The notes: generated from the letters alone by a model not told the origin. DNA of 64,000 nt from Wandonia haliotis (GCF_039523435.1 NZ_BAAAFH010000003.1:744001-808000); one strand, 5' to 3'; positions 7,569-15,108 are shown, counted from the stretch's first letter. A program made the numbers and translations.

Positions 7569-8270
7569 ATGCAGTCAAATGGTTCTACGTGTATCAAATG
7601 TGTTGATGGAAAATTAACCTGTTCATTTTGTAATGATTACGTGGTTAAAAACGGGAGGAATTCAGTTGGAAACCAACGCTATAAATGCAAAAGGTGTAAT
7701 TACACACGTGTATTGGAGTATTGATACAAAAGCTATCAATCAGCGATTAATTCGCAAATCGTACTCCATACAATTGAAGGATGTGGTATACGAAGTATTG
7801 CTAGAATCTTAAAAATTTCTCCAACTACGGTTATCAGTAGAATCCTAAAAATTTCAGTGGGTTTAAAGCGGCCTTATCCCATTGTAAAAGGCAACTGTTA
7901 CGAAGTAGACGAATTATTCACCTATGTAGGTCATAAAAAGAATCGAATTTGCATTTGCTATTCGTTGGAACCTAAAAGCGGAGCAATCATCGATGTTGTT
8001 GTAGGGAGAAGAAATAAAACGACACTTCGAAAAGTAACTGAAACACTTGTTTTATCAGATGCACAACGTATTACAACCGATAAACTGAATAGTTATAAAG
8101 ACTTGATTCCTAACGAAATTCACTCTACGAAATTACGAGGGATTAATCACATTGAACGCAAGAACCTGACATTACGAACCCATCTGAATCGTCTGAATCG
8201 CAGAACGATTGCTTATAGTAAATCAATGGCAATGCTTTTGGCTGTGGTGAGAATTTATTTTTGGTGCTAA
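7569..8270 (+). pseudogene. IS1-family transposase with in-frame TGA
   Basis: A single 233-codon frame interrupted by TGA at 7722-7724 (after VLEY). Upstream are the zinc-finger cysteines (CSFC, CKRC). Downstream are the HTH (SIARILKISPTTVISR), VDELFTYVGHKKNR, TTDKLNSYK and HIERKNLTLRTHLNRLNRR, i.e. the complete DDE domain of IS1-type transposases. GTG 7857 could start only a C-terminal fragment. One nonsense codon separates the DNA-binding from the catalytic part, so it is probably inactive. It is divergent from the 1107/1557 copies in the N-terminal part but very similar from RPYPIVKG onward. Confidence 0.8.
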
Positions 8271-8274
8271 CTAA

Positions 8275-8367
8275 TGAAAAATATCCGTATTTTCTTCATG
8301 AAAAAACAGGTTGACAACTCTGTTTTTCAATGGATTTTGCTTATTTTTATTCTGCAAAACAGGGAAA
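8275..8367 (+). repeat. 95-bp block downstream of IS1 transposase (copy 2 of 2)
   Basis: Nearly identical to 2271-2365, again directly after an IS1-type transposase. It ends at GCAAAACAGGGAAA, after which the sequence enters a different tip. Confidence 0.7.
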
Positions 8368-8581
8368 AAATGCTGCACACAAAAATATGAAAGCAAAGGA
8401 AGCAGCAAAATCAAAATATGAAGAATCCAAGAGTTTATATGAAAAAGTAAAGAGCACTCCAAATAAAACAAAAGATCTCAAAACGGAGATGGAAAAAGTA
8501 AAAAAACAAATGGATAGAAATAAACAAAAAATGGATGAAGTTGGGGAAACACACAGCAGAAACGCAAAAGGTAATATGTAA
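8330..8581 (+). pseudogene. Toxin-tip fragment, lysine-rich helical, ending GETHSRNAKGNM
   Basis: 83 codons, the first ~16 read from the IS1-flanking block. The rest is a highly charged helical segment (repeated K-E-x-x-K patterns) ending VGETHSRNAKGNM. A short basic His/Arg/Lys/Gly-rich end is common at the C-termini of polymorphic toxins, hence the call. The catalytic part is not recognisable. It overlaps the following gene. Confidence 0.4.
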
Positions 8582-8852
8582 TCAAAATTTGTTTACAATA
8601 ATTATTGATTATGATGGTAATACTTTTGTAGAGCAATTACTATGTGATAATCAAGAACACGCCTTGAATAAATGGTTGAGTATATTTTCTGAAAGTAAGT
8701 TGGTTGATTTAATCGAATTAAATGAATTAGAAAGTCAACTAAAAGAAGATAATGATTTAATTTTACTGAATGGAATGAAAAATATTTGGTGTACTTCTGT
8801 TTTACTAAAAAAAGGTTTGGGGCTAATCCACGTAATACAAACAGAGAGGTAA
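8535..8852 (+). CDS. Putative cytosolic immunity protein
   Basis: 105 aa without a signal peptide. The first ~15 residues overlap the tip frame, and a near-cognate start around 8577 is possible, so the start is uncertain. The body (FTIIIDYDGNTFVEQLLCD ... HVIQTER) looks like a small alpha/beta protein. Absence of a signal peptide among mostly secreted neighbours suggests the partner toxin acts in the cytoplasm. No family was recognised. Confidence 0.45.
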   Translation: MKLGKHTAETQKVICNQNLFTIIIDYDGNTFVEQLLCDNQEHALNKWLSIFSESKLVDLIELNELESQLKEDNDLILLNGMKNIWCTSVLLKKGLGLIHVIQTER

Positions 8853-8865
8853 CACGGCAACCTTC

Positions 8866-8957
8866 AAGACTTTCTCAGACTTGTCCGAAAGTATAGGGGG
8901 AAATCACTTCTGATTTTCGGTACTATTTGAAAAATTAGAGAACTTGAAACAACACAA
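8866..8957 (+). repeat. 95-bp repeat (copy 2 of 2)
   Basis: Matches 6290-6380 from the GACTTTCTCAGACTTGTCC segment to the AACTTGAAA segment with scattered substitutions and small indels. No intact frame runs through it. Confidence 0.6.
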
Positions 8958-8965
8958 CAACCTTA

Positions 8966-9184
8966 ATGACTCTATTACAACATGATACTATTGGTAATCC
9001 TTTTCCCGCAATATCATTCCTTCTCAGAGGAAAGATTTTCTCTTTTATTGTTTATCTCATTCTCCAATGCACGTTGATTGGATGGCTACTAGTAGCTATA
9101 TGGGCTGTGGCTTCGTTGAATAATGCCAAAAATGAGAAACGATATAGAGAGTTGGAGCGGAGGGTTGCGGGTTCAAATAAGTAA
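8966..9184 (+). CDS. Small Pmp3/YqaE-like membrane protein
   Basis: 72 aa with one or two hydrophobic segments (FSFIVYLILQCTLIGWLLVAI then WAVASLNN) and a charged tail (NAKNEKRYRELERRV). The GW-x-(A)-IWA pattern resembles the short Pmp3/YqaE family of membrane peptides. These are found alone and as C-terminal pieces of larger proteins, so this could be a gene or a severed toxin tail. It follows the 95-bp repeat without a junction repeat. Confidence 0.45.
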   Translation: MTLLQHDTIGNPFPAISFLLRGKIFSFIVYLILQCTLIGWLLVAIWAVASLNNAKNEKRYRELERRVAGSNK

Positions 9185-9234
9185 TATAAACTACTAAATA
9201 TAAAGATTAGCATCTGTAATTAACTTAATCAAAA

Positions 9235-9426
9235 ATGGATATAACTACTAAGAAAGTCAAGATATTATATGAAACGCTTATCAAATATCAATGGAGTAAA
9301 GGAAGTACAATAAAAGATAGAAGTACCCCTTTTTGGGAAGTTTATAATGTTATTAAATTAATAAACAAGAAGCCTAAAAAAGATAGAATTCAGGACATCA
9401 AAGGTGACAAACTGCTGTTGTTATAG
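9235..9426 (+). CDS. Small hypothetical protein
   Basis: 63 aa, basic, with no signal peptide and no recognised motif. It lies between the YqaE-like gene and a secreted protein, 20 nt upstream of the latter. It could be an immunity remnant or a tip fragment. Confidence 0.35.
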   Translation: MDITTKKVKILYETLIKYQWSKGSTIKDRSTPFWEVYNVIKLINKKPKKDRIQDIKGDKLLLL

Positions 9427-9445
9427 ATTTTGATAATTAGAAACT

Positions 9446-9835
9446 ATGAGGAAAATTATATGTATTACTTTGATTATTCTCTTTAATACAAACTTAATGT
9501 TTGGACAATGTAATAATCTTCCAAGTGAATTATTAAATCTCTCTGAAAAATCTTTAAGATTGATTGATAATGCGTATCATCAGGATACAATATATTTCTT
9601 AATTCCTAAAGAAATGCGAGCCGATATTGAAAAGGAATTTTGCTTTTTTTATTATAACAAAAAGGTAATAGCTTTTGCATATATGAAGTCTTATTTTGGA
9701 TCAAGTGTAGTTGAATATTGGTATGAGTTTTCAGAAATAAATAAATCTAAAGGAAGAGTGACTGCTAGATTAAATCGACAATACCATTCAAGAGTTAAGA
9801 TTCAAAGAGATAATGACATAGGTGTCATTAGGTAG
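9446..9835 (+). CDS. Putative secreted immunity protein
   Basis: 129 aa. The signal peptide MRKIICITLIILFNTNLMFG ends before QCNN, and signal peptidase I cleavage is likely. The small mature domain has aromatic residues at SYFGSSVVEYWYEF. Family unknown. The stop TAG is followed directly by a junction (GGTAGGGTAGTGG). The size and position match neighbouring immunity-type genes. Confidence 0.5.
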   Translation: MRKIICITLIILFNTNLMFGQCNNLPSELLNLSEKSLRLIDNAYHQDTIYFLIPKEMRADIEKEFCFFYYNKKVIAFAYMKSYFGSSVVEYWYEFSEINKSKGRVTARLNRQYHSRVKIQRDNDIGVIR

Positions 9836-9974
9836 GGTAGTGGATAGCGTACTCGATGTGTGGATAGCTTCTGTTGAAAAAAATAACAATAAGAAAATGA
9901 GTGGAAAAGATAATGTGCATTATGAAGATCGTTCATCTAAAGAACAAAGTAATTATGACAGAAGAAAATTATAG
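9836..9974 (+). pseudogene. Toxin-tip fragment ending SSKEQSNYDRRKL
   Basis: Frame from the junction (GTA GTG GAT AGC) to TAG 9972-9974: DSVLDVWIASVEKNNNKK, then GKDNVHYEDRSS and a basic end. It has no start codon and overlaps the next gene by 20 nt. It is read as the C-terminal end of a displaced toxin. No catalytic motif is visible. Confidence 0.45.
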
Positions 9975-10308
9975 TAATTTTTGGTTGGTATTCGTTAATT
10001 TAAAAGCTAAGGAGGGGATTAATTTTATTGACTTGATAGATATTGAGGATATTCCAGAGAATATGAAGTATAAAGGAGCTTGGGCAAATATTATTGTAAA
10101 ATCAAAAAACATAAGAGAGGCTCTTGATATAGTGCCTTTAGGTTTAGACGAGTTGGATTTTGAAGTTATATTTATTGATAAAATTGAAAACATCGGTTCT
10201 TTAGTAGAATACGAAGAGATTACGGAGGAAGTAAGAGCTGAAGTTGATTGGCTTTCGGAGAGTGAATTTATTTTTAAAATTAGTGATAAACTATTCCCTT
10301 ATAAATAA
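9955..10308 (+). CDS. Putative cytosolic immunity protein
   Basis: 117 aa from ATG 9955, chosen because it opens the conserved-looking sequence MTEENYSNFWLVFVNLKAK and overlaps the tip end; the frame is open to 9901 but those codons are out of place over the tip. Acidic, no signal peptide, alpha/beta pattern. Family not recognised. A junction repeat follows its stop by 10 nt (10319). Confidence 0.5.
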   Translation: MTEENYSNFWLVFVNLKAKEGINFIDLIDIEDIPENMKYKGAWANIIVKSKNIREALDIVPLGLDELDFEVIFIDKIENIGSLVEYEEITEEVRAEVDWLSESEFIFKISDKLFPYK

Positions 10309-10318
10309 ATTAGTAGTG

Positions 10319-10341
10319 GGTAGTGTACCATATTTATTGAT
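10319..10341 (+). repeat. GGTAGTGT junction repeat
   Basis: GGTAGTGTACCATATTTATT then GAT. It is the same variant as at 3641, and the following ~85 bp of tip sequence are also nearly the same at both loci. Confidence 0.7.
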
Positions 10342-10650
10342 GAAAGGACAGGTACTAAAGTTGCGTTTCAGGTAGAAAATGCAATTTCCACTCAAGTTAT
10401 GACTGACGGTGTAACCGTAATTGGTTCTCCAGATTTAACGTATACCTATAGTAAGTATTATGACTTTGAGACGACAATGATCTTTCGAATTGACAAAGAA
10501 GGAAAAACGGTATTGGAAATTAAATCGAAAGTTTTGCATCAAAGAGGGATTAAAGATAGAGATATCTGACCATGGGAGGATTGAAAAAGTCCTGGTTCCA
10601 AAAAGTGTTTAGCAGAAAAAGGCGAAAATGTCATTCAAAAACCAAATTAA
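10324..10650 (+). pseudogene. Toxin-tip fragment with two in-frame TGA codons
   Basis: The frame opens after the junction TAG and reads IDERTGTKVAFQVENA ... VTVIGSPDLTYTYSKYYDF ... EIKSKVLHQRGIKDRDI. TGA follows at 10567 and again at 10582, then a further 21 codons (KSPGSKKCLAEKGENVIQK) to TAA 10648-10650. That TAA overlaps the next ATG (TAATG), just where a functional toxin frame would end, so the two TGA codons look like decay of a once longer tip. The N-terminal ~30 residues are shared with 3646; the C-terminal domain is different. Confidence 0.55.
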
Positions 10651-11081
10651 TGAGAAGTTTACTTATAATATTATTTCTGTTTTTTCTTTCGGACGGTATG
10701 TATGCGCAACATATTTGTTTTCAAGTTGATAGTGTTAGAATAATTTCTTTACCAAGACAGCTTAAAACAAAATTATCCTTGATTGACTACGATGTACTGA
10801 ATTTTGAACCAGCTTCTTTAAAAAAAGATACTATTATTCGCAATGTTATAGAGTTAAATGAACTAATAAACGTATTAGGGAAAATAGATGATTATGAGAC
10901 CCTTGGTTCGAGTATAGATACTCGTATGGTAATTTGTATCTTTATTGATAAAGATTTTGTATTAAAAGTATCTGTTGATTATTTAGGAAATTTTAAGTAT
11001 CTAGGAGATATTTATTTTAGAGAAAAAGAAATGTTGGATTGGATTAGGAGAAATGTATCCACATGGAAAGATATAAGATAG
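10650..11081 (+). CDS. Putative secreted immunity protein
   Basis: 143 aa from ATG 10650, which opens a clean signal peptide (RSLLIILFLFFLSDGMYAQ) and overlaps the upstream tip stop as TAATG. The longer frame from 10572 would put 26 basic residues before it and overlap the tip. The mature domain is unknown. It is followed after 2 nt by a junction repeat at 11084. Confidence 0.55.
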   Translation: MRSLLIILFLFFLSDGMYAQHICFQVDSVRIISLPRQLKTKLSLIDYDVLNFEPASLKKDTIIRNVIELNELINVLGKIDDYETLGSSIDTRMVICIFIDKDFVLKVSVDYLGNFKYLGDIYFREKEMLDWIRRNVSTWKDIR

Positions 11082-11083
11082 CG

Positions 11084-11165
11084 GGTAGTGTCTCAAACTA
11101 TCACCTGACGACAAAAAGTGATAGTATACTCAATTAGTTGGTTACACACTGTTAAGTATTTGATT
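11084..11165 (+). repeat. Two different junction repeats in series
   Basis: GGTAGTGTCTCAAACTATCA (CLKLSPDD-type, compare 752) at 11084, then ATAGTATACTCAATTAG followed by TTGGTTACACACTG at 11121. The second continues with ~40 bp similar to the left end of the IS1-like segment at 924. It is a solo IS-type end without a transposase. Confidence 0.65.
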
Positions 11166-11167
11166 AA

Positions 11168-11290
11168 TGGAGTTATTTTACTATTGATAAAAGTAATTTC
11201 TTTGATAGCAGTTTGCAGCGGATAAATACGAATATTTCAGATAATAGACCAAAGATAAAGGTGCTTACAAGTGAAAATTTAATATCATAA
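11168..11290 (+). pseudogene. Toxin-tip fragment ending PKIKVLTSENLIS
   Basis: 41-codon frame after an in-frame TAA: SYFTIDKSNFFDSSLQRIN, then TNISDNRPKIKVLTSENLIS and stop TAA 11288-11290, 6 nt before the ATG of a small membrane protein. It looks like the C-terminal end of a severed domain. No active site can be assigned. Confidence 0.45.
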
Positions 11291-11296
11291 AGAAGA

Positions 11297-11509
11297 ATGA
11301 TTTATGTAATTAACGTACTATTTGTAGTTATGTTCTTTGTTTTTATCGCAAAGTTAATTAGCATAGCTGACTTGAAGAGACAAGAATATAAACGAACTAA
11401 TAACCCTGAAAGTTTACATAAATTTTATCGTAAAGTAGGACTTTTTTTTCTGACTTTATTTTTAATGGCTGTAGGAGTATCTGTATATTGGATCATTTCA
11501 TCAAAATGA
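11297..11509 (+). CDS. Small membrane protein, putative immunity
   Basis: 70 aa with two predicted membrane helices (residues ~3-22 and ~47-66) joined by a basic loop (KRQEYKRTNNPESLHKFYRK). Directly downstream of a tip end. Family unknown. Confidence 0.5.
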   Translation: MIYVINVLFVVMFFVFIAKLISIADLKRQEYKRTNNPESLHKFYRKVGLFFLTLFLMAVGVSVYWIISSK

Positions 11510-11613
11510 GACTATTGGTAAGCTGGTAGTTAATATGTTGGCATAGAAAACTAATGATGTTCTTCTATAAGCCGCGAAAAATTTTGGAGTTGTACAGATG
11601 ATGTTTATACAGA

Positions 11614-11862
11614 ATGTCAATAGTAAATATTGAATTTGCATTAAACGAAGACCGGAAGAGGAGATCGAGAAATAAAGATTGGAATACCTTTGGTGTTTTA
11701 TTACGAACTGGAGCTATATGTTATTATGCTGGTGATTTTACGAGTAATGTTTCAGGAATTTGGGGAGAAAAGAGAGACCGTCTTCAAATCAGGACTTTTT
11801 ATATGGCAGATTTATTAGATTATGCTATTCAGAATTATAAACAAAGGAGGTGGAATCCCTAA
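11614..11862 (+). CDS. Hypothetical protein or mosaic fragment
   Basis: 82 aa with no signal peptide. About 40 bp around 11651-11694 (GAGAAATAAAGATTGGAATA and onward) closely match 15884-15926 inside the membrane-protein gene at 15757, but in a different reading frame. The matching frame here reads REIKIGIPLVFYYE. The reading frame annotated may therefore be a chance frame over a decayed relative of that gene. Low confidence as a real gene. Confidence 0.25.
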   Translation: MSIVNIEFALNEDRKRRSRNKDWNTFGVLLRTGAICYYAGDFTSNVSGIWGEKRDRLQIRTFYMADLLDYAIQNYKQRRWNP

Positions 11863-11899
11863 AGCCGAAGAACAAAGTAAGAGAGTAATTAAAGAATAG
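11822..11899 (+). pseudogene. Toxin-tip fragment ending IPKAEEQSKRVIKE
   Basis: 25-residue frame (RIINKGGGIPKAEEQSKRVI and end) overlapping the end of the 11614 frame, with TAG 4 nt before the ATG of the next secreted protein. Read as a tip tail because of position and charge; no domain was recognised. Confidence 0.35.
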
Positions 11900-11903
11900 T
11901 ATT

Positions 11904-12287
11904 ATGAGATATTGTGTTCTCCTTTTATTTTTTTTGAATTATGTGAACCTGTATTCACAGCTAAACGAAGCAGAAGGAAACTTTCGTTTTTCCAATTTAT
12001 CAGTTGATAAAGAATATATTGATTCAGTGATTTTGTTGCTAGATGAAATGACTGATTCAATAAAAGAGAGGTATCAATTAGATTTAAATGTTGAATACTT
12101 AATAGTATATTTCTGTCCAAAAAATGAAAAAGAAAATACAAGGTGGATTTGTCTTGCAAAAAGAATTTCAAAAAGATTTAGGAAACTAGTAAATGTTAAT
12201 TCAACTATTTCAATTTCAAATGAGAGTAATTATAATAAGCAAGATTCAATTCATTTTATTTCTGTATTTCCTATTTGGGATAGATAA
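11904..12287 (+). CDS. Putative secreted immunity protein
   Basis: 127 aa. The signal peptide MRYCVLLLFFLNYVNLYSQ is followed by a mature domain with SVDKEYIDSVILLLDEMTD. Family unknown. It starts 4 nt after a tip tail and ends in a junction variant (TAATGTGCCTAACTTACACC) at 12284. Confidence 0.5.
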   Translation: MRYCVLLLFFLNYVNLYSQLNEAEGNFRFSNLSVDKEYIDSVILLLDEMTDSIKERYQLDLNVEYLIVYFCPKNEKENTRWICLAKRISKRFRKLVNVNSTISISNESNYNKQDSIHFISVFPIWDR

Positions 12288-12449
12288 TGTGCCTAACTTA
12301 CACCTGACGAAATGTTACCACTGTTCTTCACTTTGAATAAAAAGTCAAATACTAACTATGAAAGCTATACGATTTTTGATAATTATAATCTTTGTGTTAG
12401 GAGTAAATATAAGATCTTCTTATTCACAAAATTCAATTGAAGAGCAGAA
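12288..12449 (+). repeat. 162-bp duplication of an immunity gene start (copy 1, truncated)
   Basis: Closely matches 13350-13514: junction sequence, the ACGAAATGTTACCACTGTTC segment, and the start of a secreted protein gene (ATG 12358, AIRFLIIIIFVLGVNI). The similarity stops near 12450, where a toxin-tip frame takes over, so this copy of the immunity gene is cut after about 30 codons. A clear recombination breakpoint. Confidence 0.7.
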
Positions 12450-12662
12450 GGAGCGTTCAATGCAGATGTACTTTTGATTTTAGCTTAAGCATCTTTGGAA
12501 AGTGGCTACGGCTCGTCTACTATTGCACATGGGGAGTATAATTTATTTGGTGTAATGACAAATGGAAATGATTAAATACAAAATTTACTTAACTAGAATA
12601 AAAAGCGAGAAACCGTTAAGGCAGATATTTCTAGTGTGGAGTTATAATTTAATTTAGAGTAA
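12450..12662 (+). pseudogene. GH73-like glucosaminidase toxin tip, decayed
   Basis: One frame reads GAFNADVLLILA, stop TAA (12486), then ASLESGYGSSTIAHGEYNLF and GVMTNGND, further stops at 12573, 12594 and 12645, and a final TAA 12660-12662. LA-x-A-LESGYG-S...YNLFG is the hallmark of GH73 (FlgJ-type) peptidoglycan N-acetylglucosaminidases, where the Glu is catalytic and the residue at the first stop is usually Gln (CAA to TAA). It was a cell-wall-degrading tip and is now dead. The next gene's ATG follows the final stop without a gap. Confidence 0.65.
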
Positions 12663-13349
12663 ATGAATATTTATATAAATTTTAATGGTAAAATAAATAA
12701 ACTAGGGTTGTTTTATAAAATAATCTTGGAGAACATTAAGAATATTTTGGCTCTATTATTCTTGATAATAATTAATGATGGATACACACAAGAGAATTAT
12801 GACATTAAAGTTTTTGCATTTCAAGATGCAGAAATAGAATTTTCCCATAAATTCGGAAGTGATACTATTAAACTTTCATATACAAACGAGGTAAGTAATG
12901 TTTATCATGAAGAAACCCTTTGTTTTTTTTATGGCTTTTCAGAAGTTATTTTTCCTGAGAAAAGTTTTTTAATTGTAAGTAATGAGAATCAAATTGACTC
13001 TACATTTGCATATTTAACTAGAGATAATATTGTATTATTTTCCCTAATGGGCTTATCCAATCAATTGTTTCTTTTTTCCTTTGACATTGATAATAAAAAG
13101 ATATCTGAATTAGATTTTACTAGTAATAGCGCTCTGTTTTTAATTGATGAATCAGTAAACAAACTTTATTCAATTCAAAGTTTTAGAGAAACTGGAGATT
13201 TATTTATTTCTGATATGGTTTGTTTTGATTTGAAAACAAACAAAAAGCACATACTACAAAATTTTGTAGTTAATGGTACAAAAACTTCAAATATTGATAT
13301 TTTACAATATTTAGGGGCGCTTAGATATTTTGCCAATGAAAATGATTAG
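12663..13349 (+). CDS. Putative secreted immunity protein for the GH73-like tip
   Basis: 228 aa. A long N-region precedes a hydrophobic segment (NILALLFLIIINDGYTQ) that should act as a signal peptide. The mature domain is beta-rich and of unknown family. ATG abuts the stop of the decayed glucosaminidase tip, so it is the likely cognate immunity protein, retained intact although the toxin is dead. The stop runs into the junction at 13349. Confidence 0.55.
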   Translation: MNIYINFNGKINKLGLFYKIILENIKNILALLFLIIINDGYTQENYDIKVFAFQDAEIEFSHKFGSDTIKLSYTNEVSNVYHEETLCFFYGFSEVIFPEKSFLIVSNENQIDSTFAYLTRDNIVLFSLMGLSNQLFLFSFDIDNKKISELDFTSNSALFLIDESVNKLYSIQSFRETGDLFISDMVCFDLKTNKKHILQNFVVNGTKTSNIDILQYLGALRYFANEND

Positions 13350-13350
13350 G

Positions 13351-13422
13351 GAGTGTATCAAACTTACACTTGACGAAATGTTACCACTGTTCTTCCCCTT
13401 GAAGAAAAAAGTTAAATACTAA
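13351..13422 (+). pseudogene. Junction and tip remnant (ECIKLTLDEM tail)
   Basis: The junction repeat (GAGTGTATCAAACTTACAC) reads in frame as ECIKLTLDEMLPLFFPLKKK and ends at TAA 13420-13422, 2 nt before the next ATG. It is homologous to 12289 onward. The CxKLxPD opening is shared with the fragments at 752, 4474 and 11084. Confidence 0.45.
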
Positions 13423-13424
13423 CG

Positions 13425-14012
13425 ATGAAAGCTATACGATTTTTGATAATTATAATCTTTGTGTTAGGAGTAAATATAAATTCTTCTTATTCACAAAATA
13501 CAATTGAAGAGCAGGAGGTCAATGACTCAATTTCGTGGTCAGGTTGCCTTTTATTTTACGGAGGTCAATTCTATTTTTATCCAAATATTTCGAGTTCTCA
13601 AATGCCCATGATTCTATCAAATAGTTCTTCATTATTGAGTTTTAAATTGACGTTTATTTGTAACCAATTTTTATTTAAAAGAGATTTAGATTTTTATTTT
13701 TCTACAATCGAAACTGAGAAGAACCATCCTAAGTCAAATTTGGTCTGGCATAGGATTCACTTTACTGATGTTGAAATAAAATTCAAAACGGATTACTTAC
13801 TATTGAAAGATAAAGTTATGAAACAGACTGCCATTATAAATAATGAATTGGTGTATATAGAATTCGTTGGAAGTATTTATGGTGCAATAATTGATATTGT
13901 TGGTAAAAAAAACAAATCCGGTAATTCCCTATTTATAGAGGATACAAAGTCTTTTGCTCCTGGTGTATTACGTTTTGATTGTGGTGAGGATTCTCAGGAT
14001 AAAAGTGATTAA
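13425..14012 (+). CDS. Putative secreted immunity protein
   Basis: 195 aa. The signal peptide (MKAIRFLIIIIFVLGVNINS then SYSQ) is followed by a beta-rich mature domain with SWSGCLLFYGGQFYFYP. A similar passage (VIFHGESFSFYP) occurs in the protein at 16104, so the two may be distant relatives. Intact counterpart of the truncated copy at 12358. No cognate toxin was recognised. Confidence 0.55.
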   Translation: MKAIRFLIIIIFVLGVNINSSYSQNTIEEQEVNDSISWSGCLLFYGGQFYFYPNISSSQMPMILSNSSSLLSFKLTFICNQFLFKRDLDFYFSTIETEKNHPKSNLVWHRIHFTDVEIKFKTDYLLLKDKVMKQTAIINNELVYIEFVGSIYGAIIDIVGKKNKSGNSLFIEDTKSFAPGVLRFDCGEDSQDKSD

Positions 14013-14087
14013 TTGATAATGACATAATATGAAGGATTTAGAAGGTTAGATTCAAGTGTCTGATTCTAACTAATTAATAATTTACAG

Positions 14088-14552
14088 ATGGTTAAAGAGA
14101 TTAAATGGAGTTATGCAGGACAAAGCATAGGAGCAATTATAACAACTCTAATTCTTGCATTAATAGGCGTTTTGTCATCAATTGTTAGTGAGAGTGTAGT
14201 GTTTGGTTTCATTTCGATTGTGTTCTTTATTTGGTGGTTTATGTTATTATTTAAAGCGACCAAGCTTATTGAAGTTGATGATAAAGTCATTTTACAAACA
14301 TTTTTTACGAAAAAAGAGATTTGGAGTATACAGTTATCTGAATTAAGAGAATTAAAAGTGAGATATTTCTCTGATACATTATTGAACAATAAACATCTTA
14401 TATTTATAACACATTCAGGTCAGATCCGAAAATGCAAAATTGTAGGTGCGTTAATGGAAGATTTTAGTAGAACATTTCTTGAAAGAGATATCAAAGTGAA
14501 GTATGAACTTAATGGTAGCTATGTTCGTTATACTTTGCCTAGGTACAAGTAA
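14088..14552 (+). CDS. Membrane protein with PH-like cytoplasmic domain, putative immunity
   Basis: 154 aa. Two adjacent hydrophobic helices (residues ~13-35 and 38-60) are followed by a soluble beta-rich domain with LIEVDDKVILQTFFTKKEIW, reminiscent of bacterial PH-like domains that follow a membrane hairpin. Family assignment is tentative. No junction repeat or tip is visible around it. Confidence 0.45.
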   Translation: MVKEIKWSYAGQSIGAIITTLILALIGVLSSIVSESVVFGFISIVFFIWWFMLLFKATKLIEVDDKVILQTFFTKKEIWSIQLSELRELKVRYFSDTLLNNKHLIFITHSGQIRKCKIVGALMEDFSRTFLERDIKVKYELNGSYVRYTLPRYK

Positions 14553-14607
14553 TGCAACTAACGCATAGATGTCTGGTTTTGAAAACAACAACAAATGACG
14601 TTTAGTG

Positions 14608-15108
14608 ATGAGACTATTTTTAAGTTTACTGATTATTCTTTCCGGGAGTATATTATATGCACAATCATCCTTTCAGGAAGATCATAAGATAGACATAGTA
14701 TGGAACGGAACGAAATATTACTTTAATACAGGTAAGCCTTATCCTCCTATTTGGCACATCGAAATATTGGTTTCTAATGAAACAGACGAAAATAGCGTGA
14801 TTGATTTCAATAATTACTCCTTAATATTTGATACTGATTCTTTCTTAAGAAAGCTAAATATGACGGGAGTGGGGGAAATTGAGTTAAAAAAGGGGACAGC
14901 TGTAACTTTGACTTTTGAAATCAGTTTTGATGAGAACTATCCGCTTAAAGGAAGTCTTGCCGAAAAATTGAATTATATTAACCATTTCTCATTTGAAAGT
15001 ATTTGTAGCCTGATGGATAGGAAAAATGGGTGTATTACCCTTGTTGCTAAAAGGAGTCATGAAACTAAATATTATGACTATTATGAAATGATAACTTTGG
15101 ATGATTGA
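14608..15108 (+). CDS. Putative secreted immunity protein
   Basis: 166 aa from ATG 14608; GTG 14605 immediately before is possible. The signal peptide MRLFLSLLIILSGSILYAQ is clear. The mature domain is predicted all-beta (IWHIEILVSNETDENSVIDF). Family unknown. It follows its neighbour by about 55 nt. Confidence 0.5.
   Translation: MRLFLSLLIILSGSILYAQSSFQEDHKIDIVWNGTKYYFNTGKPYPPIWHIEILVSNETDENSVIDFNNYSLIFDTDSFLRKLNMTGVGEIELKKGTAVTLTFEISFDENYPLKGSLAEKLNYINHFSFESICSLMDRKNGCITLVAKRSHETKYYDYYEMITLDD

Noticed and set aside
6358..10584. TGA as a sense codon (recoding) because several tips and one transposase contain in-frame TGA
   Set aside because: TGA is used as a normal stop in many intact genes of the window, and other dead tips contain TAA and TAG. 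Decay is the simpler reading.
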